Positions 1 through 4,979 of a DNA stretch of 5,054 bases are shown one piece after another. Position numbers and translations under genes: made by a program. Every line of letters starts with the position of its first letter. The first letter of the stretch is position 1. The notes beneath the pieces were generated by a model that saw only the letters and a list, made by a program, of their open reading frames with translations, did no database searches and was not told the DNA's origin. The DNA is from Cyanobacteria bacterium UBA11370. Its GTDB lineage: Bacteria > Cyanobacteriota > Cyanobacteriia > Cyanobacteriales > Coleofasciculaceae. Location of the stretch: NCBI GenBank assembly GCA_003486645.1, contig DNGI01000416.1, positions 1 through 5,054 on the forward strand. The letters run 5' to 3'.

Positions 1-4
1 GTAA

Positions 5-65
5 CTTTCCCCCCCTCTCCCCCTCTCCCCCTCTCCCTCTCTCCCCCTCTCCCTCTCTCCCTCTC
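5..65. repeat. Pyrimidine octamer tandem repeat
   Basis: Bases 5-65 contain only C and T. From base 11 they read as successive 8-base units: CCCCCTCT three times, CCCTCTCT, CCCCCTCT, CCCTCTCT and a partial CCCTCT. There are seven C runs of three or more, so the minus strand has G-quadruplex potential and the plus strand i-motif potential. The same octamer family, in reverse orientation, forms the core of the element at 3459-3570. The left flank is cut by the window edge, and the right flank has no terminal repeat like that element, so this is not called a mobile element. Confidence 0.85.
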
Positions 66-162
66 AAGAAGTACTAGATTCTACTAAGAGCTACAACTTG
101 GTATGAATTGTAAAAAAGGTGTCTCAATTTCCTGCTACCACTGGACAAATCAGGCTATTTAG

Positions 163-178
163 TAGTACCAATGTTCTA
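163..178 (+). promoter_or_regulatory. LexA operator (SOS box) of lexA
   Basis: The sequence TAGTACCAATGTTCTA is seen here. Bases 164-177 match the published cyanobacterial LexA consensus RGTACNNNDGTWCB at every fixed position, with half-sites GTAC and GTTC separated by four bases. It lies directly upstream of lexA, which is where an autoregulatory operator is expected. Binding by LexA would repress lexA until the repressor is cleaved. No second box of equal quality lies nearby. Confidence 0.85.
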
Positions 179-182
179 TAGA
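177..182 (+). promoter_or_regulatory. Possible lexA -10 element
   Basis: TATAGA overlaps the right edge of the LexA box, so bound LexA would block RNA polymerase. No good -35 hexamer lies 16-18 bases upstream; the call rests on the -10 match and on its position at the operator. Confidence 0.35.
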
Positions 183-330
183 AGACATTATTGCTGCACA
201 GCATGAATTGTTCTGATTCAAAAGTTTGTCAGGGTAGGTTGAGCGACAGGATGACTGATCAGTCTAATTGTTGTCAAGCCCTGCCCAACAACGGCAAACG
301 AAACGCTCACTCAGAATTTGTTGTAGGATT

Positions 331-933
331 ATGGAACCCCTGACCCAAGCCCAGCAAGAACTTTATGATTGGCTGGTTGATTATATTCAAACCTCAAAAC
401 ACGCCCCTTCTATTCGGCAAATGATGCGGGCAATGAATTTGCGATCGCCTGCACCGATTCAAAGTCGTCTGGATCATTTGCGCTCGAAAGGATACATTGA
501 TTGGACAGAAGGAAAAGCGCGTACTATTCGGATTCTCGGCGGTGCGACTGGAGGAGTTCCGGTATTAGGAGCGATCGCAGCGGGTGGTATGGTAGAACCT
601 TTCACTGAAGCTACCGATCATCTCGATTTATCTAGCTTATTCTCCCAGCTCGGTAACTTTGCTCTGCGGGTAACAGGAGACAGCATGATTGAAGACATGA
701 TTACTGACGGAGATTTAGTCATTATGCGACCCGTCCCTGACCCAGAACAACTCAAGAATGGTTCAATTGTTGCTGCCAGAGTTGAAGGTCATGGTACAAC
801 GTTAAAACGATATTACCGCGAGGGTGAAGACGTAACACTAAAACCTTCTAATTCCAAGTACCTCCCGATAGAAGTAACCGCGAAAAATGTACAAGTGCAG
901 GGTGTGTTAGTCGGAGTTTGGCGGGACTGTTGA
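331..933 (+). CDS. lexA: LexA transcriptional repressor (S24 self-cleaving)
   Basis: This encodes a 200-residue LexA, close to the 202 of the E. coli protein. LexA is a cytoplasmic dimer that represses DNA-repair and other genes and cleaves itself when RecA filaments form on damaged DNA. The winged-helix DNA-binding domain spans about residues 1-68 and starts EPLTQAQQELYDWL; the recognition segment is near 39-56. The S24 peptidase domain covers about 76-198. The cleavage site is Ala84-Gly85, the nucleophile is Ser118 (in GDSMIEDM) and the general base is Lys159 (in TLKRYY), all intact, unlike Synechocystis LexA, which is reported to have lost key cleavage residues. The ATG at 331 is chosen because the family alignment begins there and an AGGA (325-328) precedes it, though unusually close. 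A TTG at 268 would add 21 residues with no family resemblance. A HIP1 octamer encodes A81-I82-A83, just before the scissile bond. Some cyanobacterial LexA proteins control carbon or redox genes rather than a classical SOS regulon. Confidence 0.96.
   Translation: MEPLTQAQQELYDWLVDYIQTSKHAPSIRQMMRAMNLRSPAPIQSRLDHLRSKGYIDWTEGKARTIRILGGATGGVPVLGAIAAGGMVEPFTEATDHLDLSSLFSQLGNFALRVTGDSMIEDMITDGDLVIMRPVPDPEQLKNGSIVAARVEGHGTTLKRYYREGEDVTLKPSNSKYLPIEVTAKNVQVQGVLVGVWRDC
441..578. repeat. Pair of HIP1 octamers within lexA
   Basis: Perfect GCGATCGC palindromes lie at 441-448 and 571-578, and a third is at 4280-4287 in the DUF4336 gene. HIP1 is a highly over-represented octamer in many cyanobacterial genomes, and it is the main compositional evidence here for a cyanobacterial origin. 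Confidence 0.85.
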
Positions 934-945
934 TTCTGAAGAGAA

Positions 946-998
946 AACCAGATGAACTATAAATTATGAAAAATTTCTAATTCATTGTTCATCTGGTT
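946..998. terminator. Inverted repeat between convergent genes
   Basis: AACCAGATGAAC at 946-957 pairs perfectly with GTTCATCTGGTT at 987-998. A shorter inner pairing is possible (ATGAA at 966-970 with TTCAT at 981-985). It lies 13 bases after the lexA stop and 40 bases beyond the stop of the convergent gene, where a bidirectional terminator is expected. There is no clean T run on the plus side and only a short TTTTC on the minus side. It may therefore be a transcript-end or stabilising hairpin rather than a classical intrinsic terminator. Confidence 0.5.
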
Positions 999-1020
999 AT
1001 AAGCTGCCGGATAAAGCCGT

Positions 1021-1049
1021 GATATTATTTCGTGATATCTAATTTTTTT
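1021..1049 (+). terminator. Weak AT-rich hairpin with T run
   Basis: GATAT (1021-1025) can pair with ATATC (1035-1039), and a run of seven T follows at 1043-1049. This resembles an intrinsic terminator for transcripts coming from lexA, but the stem is only five AT-rich pairs. The T run also encodes the lysine codon near the C-terminus of the opposing gene. CGTGATAT occurs twice (1018-1025 and 1031-1038). Confidence 0.25.
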
Positions 1050-1827
1050 GTTGGCGTTTCAGCTTTGAACTAGTACCTAATAGACCAAACGCAAGAAGAC
1101 TAAAAACGGAGGCGGGTTCAGGTACATCCTGAACAATTTCTCTTTTTATTTTTTCTGCTATAGTAGTTCCGAAATCAGCGAAGTCATCCGTCTGAACAAC
1201 AAAGGAATTAGGTCCACCTTTAACTTCGTTGTTATAAAAATCTAAGACAAATGGGTTGCCACCAATCACTAATCCGTTAATGGCATCAATCCCTGCTGCT
1301 AGGGCATTATCCCGCGCAGTTGCTGTATCAAGACCATCGTTTTCTGCGCCGTCACCCGATACATCTATAACCAGGCGTGTACCGTCAAAATCATTATTAA
1401 AAAAGCGGGGTGTCGCAAAAGCAATAGCAGAACCTGGAGCAGTTAATCCAAAGAAGGGTCGTCCTGCGGCACTGATAGCATTAGCAAAGCTTTGTGAAGC
1501 CGCCACACTATCGATTAGAGTCCACCCCACTGCTTCTTGTTGTTCACCCTCACTAGACCAGTAGATCAGGTTAACTGCAATTGTGCCTAGCTGTCCTTTG
1601 GAGATAAAGTTATTGAAAAGATCCGGATTGTTGAAGACATCAACATAACCGTTTTGTTGCAGATTAAATTCACCACTATCTACACTCCCAGATACATCAA
1701 CAAGGAAAGATAGTTCCAAATCAACAGGAGTGAGAGCAGCAGCATTAGCACTACTTGAAACGCTGAAAACCGACAAACTGCAAGATGCTGCTATAAGTGC
1801 TGAACCAACAACAATAGAGGTTTTCAT
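1039..1827 (-). CDS. PEP-CTERM-sorted vWA-like (DUF1194-type) exported protein
   Basis: This encodes a 262-residue predicted exported protein. Residues 1-29 form a signal peptide (basic start, hydrophobic core, AXA-type cleavage near A27-N28-A29). A von Willebrand A-like fold of the DUF1194 type follows at about 37-230. Its metal-ion-dependent adhesion motif DVSGS lies at 44-48, and T129 and D155 or D159 are plausible further metal ligands. The C-terminus is a PEP-CTERM signal: VPEP at 235-238, a short hydrophobic segment at about 240-251 and a basic tail KLKRQQK. Such tails are recognised by an exosortase, which removes them and attaches the protein to the cell surface or matrix; no exosortase gene is in this window. 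The domain suggests metal-dependent binding or adhesion, but substrate and partner are unknown. C16 sits in IAASC, a marginal lipobox, so lipoprotein processing is a weaker alternative. No Shine-Dalgarno is seen upstream of the ATG. The gene converges on lexA and diverges from the ATPase gene. Confidence 0.85.
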   Translation of the reverse strand: MKTSIVVGSALIAASCSLSVFSVSSSANAAALTPVDLELSFLVDVSGSVDSGEFNLQQNGYVDVFNNPDLFNNFISKGQLGTIAVNLIYWSSEGEQQEAVGWTLIDSVAASQSFANAISAAGRPFFGLTAPGSAIAFATPRFFNNDFDGTRLVIDVSGDGAENDGLDTATARDNALAAGIDAINGLVIGGNPFVLDFYNNEVKGGPNSFVVQTDDFADFGTTIAEKIKREIVQDVPEPASVFSLLAFGLLGTSSKLKRQQKN

Positions 1828-1857
1828 ACTATTTTTATTTGCTAAATAACTAACTAT

Positions 1858-1886
1858 AAATTAAGCGACCTAAACAAAAATGTCAG
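1858..1886 (-). promoter_or_regulatory. Candidate promoter of the PEP-CTERM gene
   Basis: Read on the minus strand, CTGACA (1881-1886, five of six to the -35 consensus) is followed after 17 bases by TAATTT (1858-1863). A better -10 hexamer, TATAGT (1853-1858), is close by but would need a 22-base spacer. The ~31-bp repeats at 1896-2008 lie immediately upstream, where activator sites would be expected. Confidence 0.35.
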
Positions 1887-1895
1887 TAGGAAAAA

Positions 1896-2008
1896 GTAGG
1901 CAGATTTTTAAAGTTATCATGAAGCAGTAGGTGCGCTTGATAAAGTTTATGTAAAAAGGTAGGCTTGATTGTGAAGTTTCTGTAAAGAGGTGAAGGGATT
2001 TGTGTAAA
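1896..2008. repeat. Imperfect ~31-bp tandem repeats in the divergent promoter region
   Basis: GTAGG occurs at 1896, 1927 and 1959, with a degenerate GTGAAG at 1990, giving spacings of 31, 32 and 31 bases. Inside the units, AAGTTTNTGTAAA occurs exactly at 1943-1955 and 1974-1986. Degenerate forms lie at 1911-1923 and 1996-2008 (GGATTTGTGTAAA). On the minus strand the core reads TTTACANAAACTT, which resembles one half of the HLR1 motif bound by the response regulator RpaB. About three helical turns separate the main units, so they face the same side of the DNA. This suggests cooperative regulator binding, but that is inference. Confidence 0.6.
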
Positions 2009-2055
2009 TTTTTTTGTGAATTAGCCCGTTCCTCAGCCAGCTATCTAATTTAACC

Positions 2056-2064
2056 TGATATACT
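2056..2064 (+). promoter_or_regulatory. Extended -10 promoter candidate for the ATPase gene
   Basis: TGATATACT contains TATACT (five of six to the -10 consensus) preceded by TG one base upstream, the extended -10 arrangement that can work without a good -35. No -35 match is seen at 17 bases. Transcription would start near 2071, leaving a leader of about 87 bases. Confidence 0.45.
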
Positions 2065-2110
2065 CTGCGCCAACTAGGCTGGAGCGAGATGATTTTGTAG
2101 CTCAACCAGA

Positions 2111-2150
2111 AGCAATAAGCTTAGTTGCTGATGTGTCCGTCCTAGGGAGA
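2111..2150 (+). promoter_or_regulatory. Leader hairpin and ribosome binding site of the ATPase gene
   Basis: AGCAA (2111-2115) pairs with TTGCT (2125-2129), giving a small hairpin in the leader. AGGGAGA at 2144-2150 is a good Shine-Dalgarno, with GGAG ending eight bases before the ATG at 2158. This supports the chosen start. No known riboswitch is recognised. Confidence 0.5.
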
Positions 2151-2157
2151 AACCTGC

Positions 2158-3438
2158 ATGAATATTGAAGAAGCGATCGAACTTCTGCAAACCTTGGTCT
2201 TTGCTCAAACCAGCACGTACTTGACTAATCTGCAAATTAACCTGTTGCGGGGTTCTTGGCAAAATCAAACCTACGAACAAATTGCCGAGACGTATTGTTT
2301 CTCTTGTGCCCATGCTAAGACAGTTGGTGCTAAATTATGGGAATTCCTCTCCCAAGTGCTTGATACAAAAGTTAATAAAAAGAATTTTCAACTGATCTTA
2401 GAACGCAAAGCAAAAGAGTTGGCAACGGATGTGGCAACGGATGTGGCAACGGATGGGGTAACGGATGTAACGGATGGGGTAACGGATGGGGTAACGGATG
2501 AAGGGGATGTAGGGGATAAATTATCAATTTGTCCTCTATATTTGACCCTAACCGATAACACATCCGTTACATCCGTTACAAAATCCGTTGCCATCTATTC
2601 TCCCATACCTGAATTGCCTGGAGGTCAAGTTCCTCTTGATTCTCCCTTTTATATAGAGCGTCCTCCTATTGAAGAACGCTGCTATGATACGATTTTGCAA
2701 TCGGGAGCTTTTATTCGGATTTATGCTCCTCGACAAATGGGTAAAACCTCCTTAATGGCGAGAATTTTGTATCAGGCAAGGGAGGAGGGATATCGTACAG
2801 TAACGTTGAGCTTTCAGCTGGCGAGTAGCAATATTTTTAGCAGCTTAGATAGATTTTTAAAATGGTTCTGTGCTAGCGTTGGTAAAAGTTTGGGGTTGAC
2901 GAATCAGTTGGCTAATTATTGGGATGATGTTTTAGGTAGCAACTATAGTTGCACTGATTACTTTGAAAACTATCTTTTAGCTGAACTTGATACTCCGATT
3001 GTTATTGCTTTAGATGACTTGGATATTGTGTTTCACTATCCAGACATTGCGTCAAATTTTTTTTGCCTGCTGCGAACCTGGTATGAAAAGGCAAAGTATG
3101 GTAACACCCTAAGCGATATTTGGAAAAAACTACGGTTGCTAGTAATCCATTCCACAGACGTTTATGTCCCGTCAACGATTTATCAATCACCGTTTAATGT
3201 CGGACTCTCCATTGAACTGCCAGAATTTACTAGCAAGCAAGTACACGATTTGGTTAGGTGTCATCAATTCGATTGGGATGCTGATCAGGTTGAGCAATTA
3301 ATGTCTTTGGTGGGTGGCTATCCCTATCGGGTACGCAAAGTACTCTATCACATTTGGTATCATGATGTTAGCTTAGAGCAGTTATTACCAAAGTCGGCAA
3401 CAAAACAGCGCATTTATGGCGAACACCTACGACAGTAA
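2158..3438 (+). CDS. VMAP-type N-terminal HTH plus AAA-like (AAA_35) ATPase, C-terminally short
   Basis: This encodes 426 residues. About 1-85 match the helix-turn-helix domain found at the N-terminus of vWA-MoxR-associated and NACHT/AAA proteins of cyanobacteria (NLQINLLRGSW, YEQIAETY, KVNKKNF). Residues 89-145 are a low-complexity linker with seven Thr-Asp units. From about 146 an AAA-like domain of the AAA_35 type begins, with the variant P-loop APRQMGKTS (190-198), Walker B IVIALDDLD (281-289) and the GGYPY motif (386-390). It should bind and hydrolyse ATP; the HTH more likely mediates protein contacts or signalling than DNA binding. AAA_35 proteins, as I recall them, continue some tens of residues past the HLR segment near the end here; this one stops at GEHLRQ, and the in-frame codons after the stop (GSNLQR, then another stop) give no intact extension. 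It has no visible effector domain and no vWA or MoxR partner nearby. Such architectures occur in predicted NTP-dependent conflict or signalling systems; the exact role is unknown. Confidence 0.82.
   Translation: MNIEEAIELLQTLVFAQTSTYLTNLQINLLRGSWQNQTYEQIAETYCFSCAHAKTVGAKLWEFLSQVLDTKVNKKNFQLILERKAKELATDVATDVATDGVTDVTDGVTDGVTDEGDVGDKLSICPLYLTLTDNTSVTSVTKSVAIYSPIPELPGGQVPLDSPFYIERPPIEERCYDTILQSGAFIRIYAPRQMGKTSLMARILYQAREEGYRTVTLSFQLASSNIFSSLDRFLKWFCASVGKSLGLTNQLANYWDDVLGSNYSCTDYFENYLLAELDTPIVIALDDLDIVFHYPDIASNFFCLLRTWYEKAKYGNTLSDIWKKLRLLVIHSTDVYVPSTIYQSPFNVGLSIELPEFTSKQVHDLVRCHQFDWDADQVEQLMSLVGGYPYRVRKVLYHIWYHDVSLEQLLPKSATKQRIYGEHLRQ
2421..2592. repeat. In-frame tandem repeats and long inverted repeat in the ATPase linker
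   Basis: The left part (2421-2500) consists of 9- and 12-base units based on GTAACGGAT or GCAACGGAT, all multiples of three, so the frame is kept and Thr-Asp units result. The right part (2561-2592) is the reverse complement of 2445-2476: 29 of 32 positions pair. This includes a perfect 19-bp arm, GTAACGGATGTAACGGATG at 2458-2476. The only mismatches are GGG at 2455-2457 against AAA at 2580-2582. The 84-base spacer contains a further 10-of-12 stem (2511-2522 with 2526-2537). The whole block can fold as one large branched hairpin in the mRNA or a cruciform in DNA. Confidence 0.9.
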
Positions 3439-3458
3439 GGGTCAAATCTTCAGAGGTG

Positions 3459-3570
3459 ATATCATGTCCGGTTGAATAACCCTAAAAAAGAGTGAGAGGG
3501 AGAGAGGGAGAGGGGGAGAAGGGGAGAAGGGGAAGAAATTTTAGCCAGGGTAATTAGCCGGACATGATAT
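3459..3570. mobile_element. MITE-like element with ~25-bp terminal inverted repeats
   Basis: ATATCATGTCCGG (3459-3471) is the exact reverse complement of CCGGACATGATAT (3558-3570). The match continues imperfectly inward to AACCCT (3478-3483) and AGGGT (3547-3551), giving arms of about 25 bases. The ends may be TCATGTCCGG at 3462 and CCGGACATGA at 3567, each flanked by TA, as in IS630/Tc1-mariner-type insertions. The palindromic ends make this TA ambiguous. The core, 3494-3538, is all purine. There is no coding capacity, so it would depend on a transposase elsewhere. It lies 20 bases after the ATPase stop, and its stem could also serve as that gene's transcript end. Confidence 0.7.
3506..3532 (+). 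other. G-quadruplex-capable purine core
   Basis: Four G runs (3506-3508, 3512-3516, 3521-3524 and 3529-3532) are separated by loops of 3-4 bases (AGA, AGAA, AGAA), meeting the usual G-quadruplex rule. They lie in the loop of the inverted repeat and on the sense strand of the ATPase transcript. Formation in the cell is inference. Confidence 0.6.
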
Positions 3571-3632
3571 GATTAGCAGGAAATCCTATCAGTATTTCGG
3601 TAAAACTATTTGATCAACTTGGTTTATCTACC

Positions 3633-4871
3633 CTATATCTTTTCATTCGCTGGAGGTGTAATACTAAGCTTAATTAGGCTTTCTTCAAGTCTCCGGAGTA
3701 ATTCAAAATCCTCTTCCGGTAAGGGTTGATTTTCATTCCCTCTTACATAGTCCCCCACAGAAAACTTCTTCTCAAGAAACGCAAACGCCTGTCGAAACTG
3801 ACGTGGATTTGCCTCAATGGGGGCATCAAAGTGACAGGGAATAATTCGTTGAAAATTCCAACTCGCTACTAACTCCGCCCATTCTAGAGTTTCCCTCGGC
3901 GATCGGTTCAGAATCAGAGTCTGTAAAATGGGTGCTACAAATAACCGTCCACCCCCTCTAAGTGCGTCAAATGATCGCTTCCAGTCAACCTTCCATTTAA
4001 ACGGAAATAACCCGAAATATCCCTTCCTGGATCGATCCGGCGCTTTGAAAGCATCCCGTAACGTCTGCCCTATTGGCATCACCTCCAGCGCACTGGGTCG
4101 AAAGTAAAATGCAAATAGCGAGACACGTTGCCATCCTTTACGGCGACTTTCTTCACTATCATTCACTACATCCAATGCACTATCTTTAGCATGAAATAAC
4201 AACGGGGAAGGGTCAAGTTGAACGATCGCAGGCGGTTCATCTGGCACAGAAACCACCGAATCTGTTACTAGCAGTGTACGCGATCGCTTATGAAAAAATG
4301 CCACTTCCGCAAATGGTCCCAGCCCAAGATTAATTGGCCCTAATATCGCATAATTAAATTGATCCCCAAACGGCGCTTTCGTACAATCTAGGGGAAGTAC
4401 CTGAGTACGCTTAGAGGGAAAACCAAGCCAACTCAGAGGAAGGTTTAAGGGGAAACTCCACTGGTTTGGGGCGACAAAAACCTGTGAATTGGGAAAGCGT
4501 CGAGCAAAAGGACCAACAAAAACTTTATGCTCTAAACCAGAGATAGTGGGTAAGATAATATACTTAACCTCTCCATGTTCCGCTACCAATTCATTGACTA
4601 GCCGCAGACATTCTTTCGTTGGTGCAACAGGTGCATAAACGAGGAGTCCTCCACCGTCAAGCTTTACAACAGTCATCCGAATCGGTACAACAACATTGAG
4701 AATGCCCTGAAGCTGGTCAAATGTCCAGATTGTATCCTTAACCACTTCTTGACGGATTGTCCGCCGCCGTCCATAGGGGTAGAGTGGTACAGCAGGCCAA
4801 AACAACCATGACCAGTCCCTAGGATCGATGCTGGAATTAATTTGTTGTCCTTGTGTCTCCCGTGCTTTCAT
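3633..4871 (-). CDS. DUF4336 protein, metallo-beta-lactamase-like fold
   Basis: This encodes a 412-residue protein of the DUF4336 family, conserved in cyanobacteria and plants and with no firm function. The N-terminal block is typical: WSWLFWPAVPLYPYGRRRTIR at about 20-40, then IWTFDQLQGILNVVVPIRMT (48-67). A beta-rich domain follows, with ILPTISGLEHK at 106-116, LLVTDSVV at 200-207 and IIPCHFDAPI at 343-352. The order recalls metallo-beta-lactamase hydrolases, with H115, D204 and H347 as possible ligands. The usual HxHxDH cluster is not present, so metal binding may be reduced or absent. No signal peptide or clear membrane segment is seen; a cytoplasmic location is likely. The end at 3633 is intact, and the frame is open with no frameshift. 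The start is the ATG at 4871; upstream in frame there is no ATG, GTG or TTG before the stop at 4899-4901. A perfect AGGAGG lies 23 bases away, unusually far. It appears monocistronic. Confidence 0.85.
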   Translation of the reverse strand: MKARETQGQQINSSIDPRDWSWLFWPAVPLYPYGRRRTIRQEVVKDTIWTFDQLQGILNVVVPIRMTVVKLDGGGLLVYAPVAPTKECLRLVNELVAEHGEVKYIILPTISGLEHKVFVGPFARRFPNSQVFVAPNQWSFPLNLPLSWLGFPSKRTQVLPLDCTKAPFGDQFNYAILGPINLGLGPFAEVAFFHKRSRTLLVTDSVVSVPDEPPAIVQLDPSPLLFHAKDSALDVVNDSEESRRKGWQRVSLFAFYFRPSALEVMPIGQTLRDAFKAPDRSRKGYFGLFPFKWKVDWKRSFDALRGGGRLFVAPILQTLILNRSPRETLEWAELVASWNFQRIIPCHFDAPIEANPRQFRQAFAFLEKKFSVGDYVRGNENQPLPEEDFELLRRLEESLIKLSITPPANEKI

Positions 4872-4894
4872 TCTGATTCCGTTATTCTGCCAAT

Positions 4895-4900
4895 CCTCCT
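4895..4900 (-). promoter_or_regulatory. AGGAGG far upstream of the DUF4336 start
   Basis: On the minus strand this reads AGGAGG, a perfect Shine-Dalgarno match, but 23 bases separate it from the ATG at 4871 instead of the usual 5-10. No in-frame alternative start lies between. Given the promoter at 4907-4935, transcription would begin at about this point, so the motif may be at or outside the mRNA 5' end and may not act in translation. Confidence 0.35.
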
Positions 4901-4906
4901 ATTCTG

Positions 4907-4935
4907 ACTATAGGGTGTACGGTAGGGTCATTCAA
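4907..4935 (-). promoter_or_regulatory. Sigma70-type promoter of the DUF4336 gene
   Basis: Read on the minus strand, TTGAAT (4930-4935) is followed by exactly 17 bases and then TATAGT (4907-4912). That is four of six and five of six to the consensus, with optimal spacing. The predicted start near 4900 leaves a leader of under 30 bases before the ATG. Confidence 0.6.
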
Positions 4936-4979
4936 TTTTGGATGCAAGGAGTTTGGATTTTGGAGTAGCAATACTCACA

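Larger units (their letters stand above)
66..330. other. Non-coding region upstream of lexA
   Basis: No credible gene is visible here. The stretch holds the LexA operator at 163-178, a possible -10 hexamer beside it, and a perfect 12-bp palindrome GACTGATCAGTC at 253-264. The operator lies about 150 bases before the chosen lexA start, so the leader is probably long. The palindrome could be a protein-binding site or a small RNA hairpin, but nothing links it to a known factor. Confidence 0.6.

Noticed and set aside
70..83. Second LexA-like box (AGTACTAGATTCT)
   Set aside because: The right half-site GTTC is lost or shifted, so it fails the consensus at several fixed positions.
103..162. 19-residue peptide ORF upstream of lexA
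   Set aside because: It is very short, has no ribosome binding site and ends just before the LexA box; probably chance.
268..330. TTG start giving lexA a 21-residue N-terminal extension
   Set aside because: The extension has no LexA family resemblance, and the ATG at 331 begins exactly where the family does.
1256..1564. 102-codon open frame on the plus strand
   Set aside because: It is antisense to the PEP-CTERM gene, whose domains are clear, and has no recognisable protein features or ribosome binding site.
2074..2313. 79-codon open frame on the minus strand
   Set aside because: It overlaps the leader and HTH region of the ATPase gene in antisense and shows no family resemblance.
2421..2500. 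Possible CRISPR array
   Set aside because: The units are 9-12 bases, directly adjacent, with no unique spacers and in a coding frame; this is a short tandem repeat.
2372..2736. Three minus-strand open frames rich in HPLPHPL- or TSVTPSV-type repeats
   Set aside because: They are antisense readings of the GTAACGGAT repeat and the start of the AAA domain; their low complexity comes from the DNA repeat.
3002..3190. 62-codon open frame on the minus strand
   Set aside because: It is antisense to the Walker B region of the ATPase and has no support of its own.
4396..4409. Exact match to the LexA consensus (AGTACCTGAGTACG)
   Set aside because: It lies inside the DUF4336 coding region, about 470 bases from its start and not near a promoter; probably chance.
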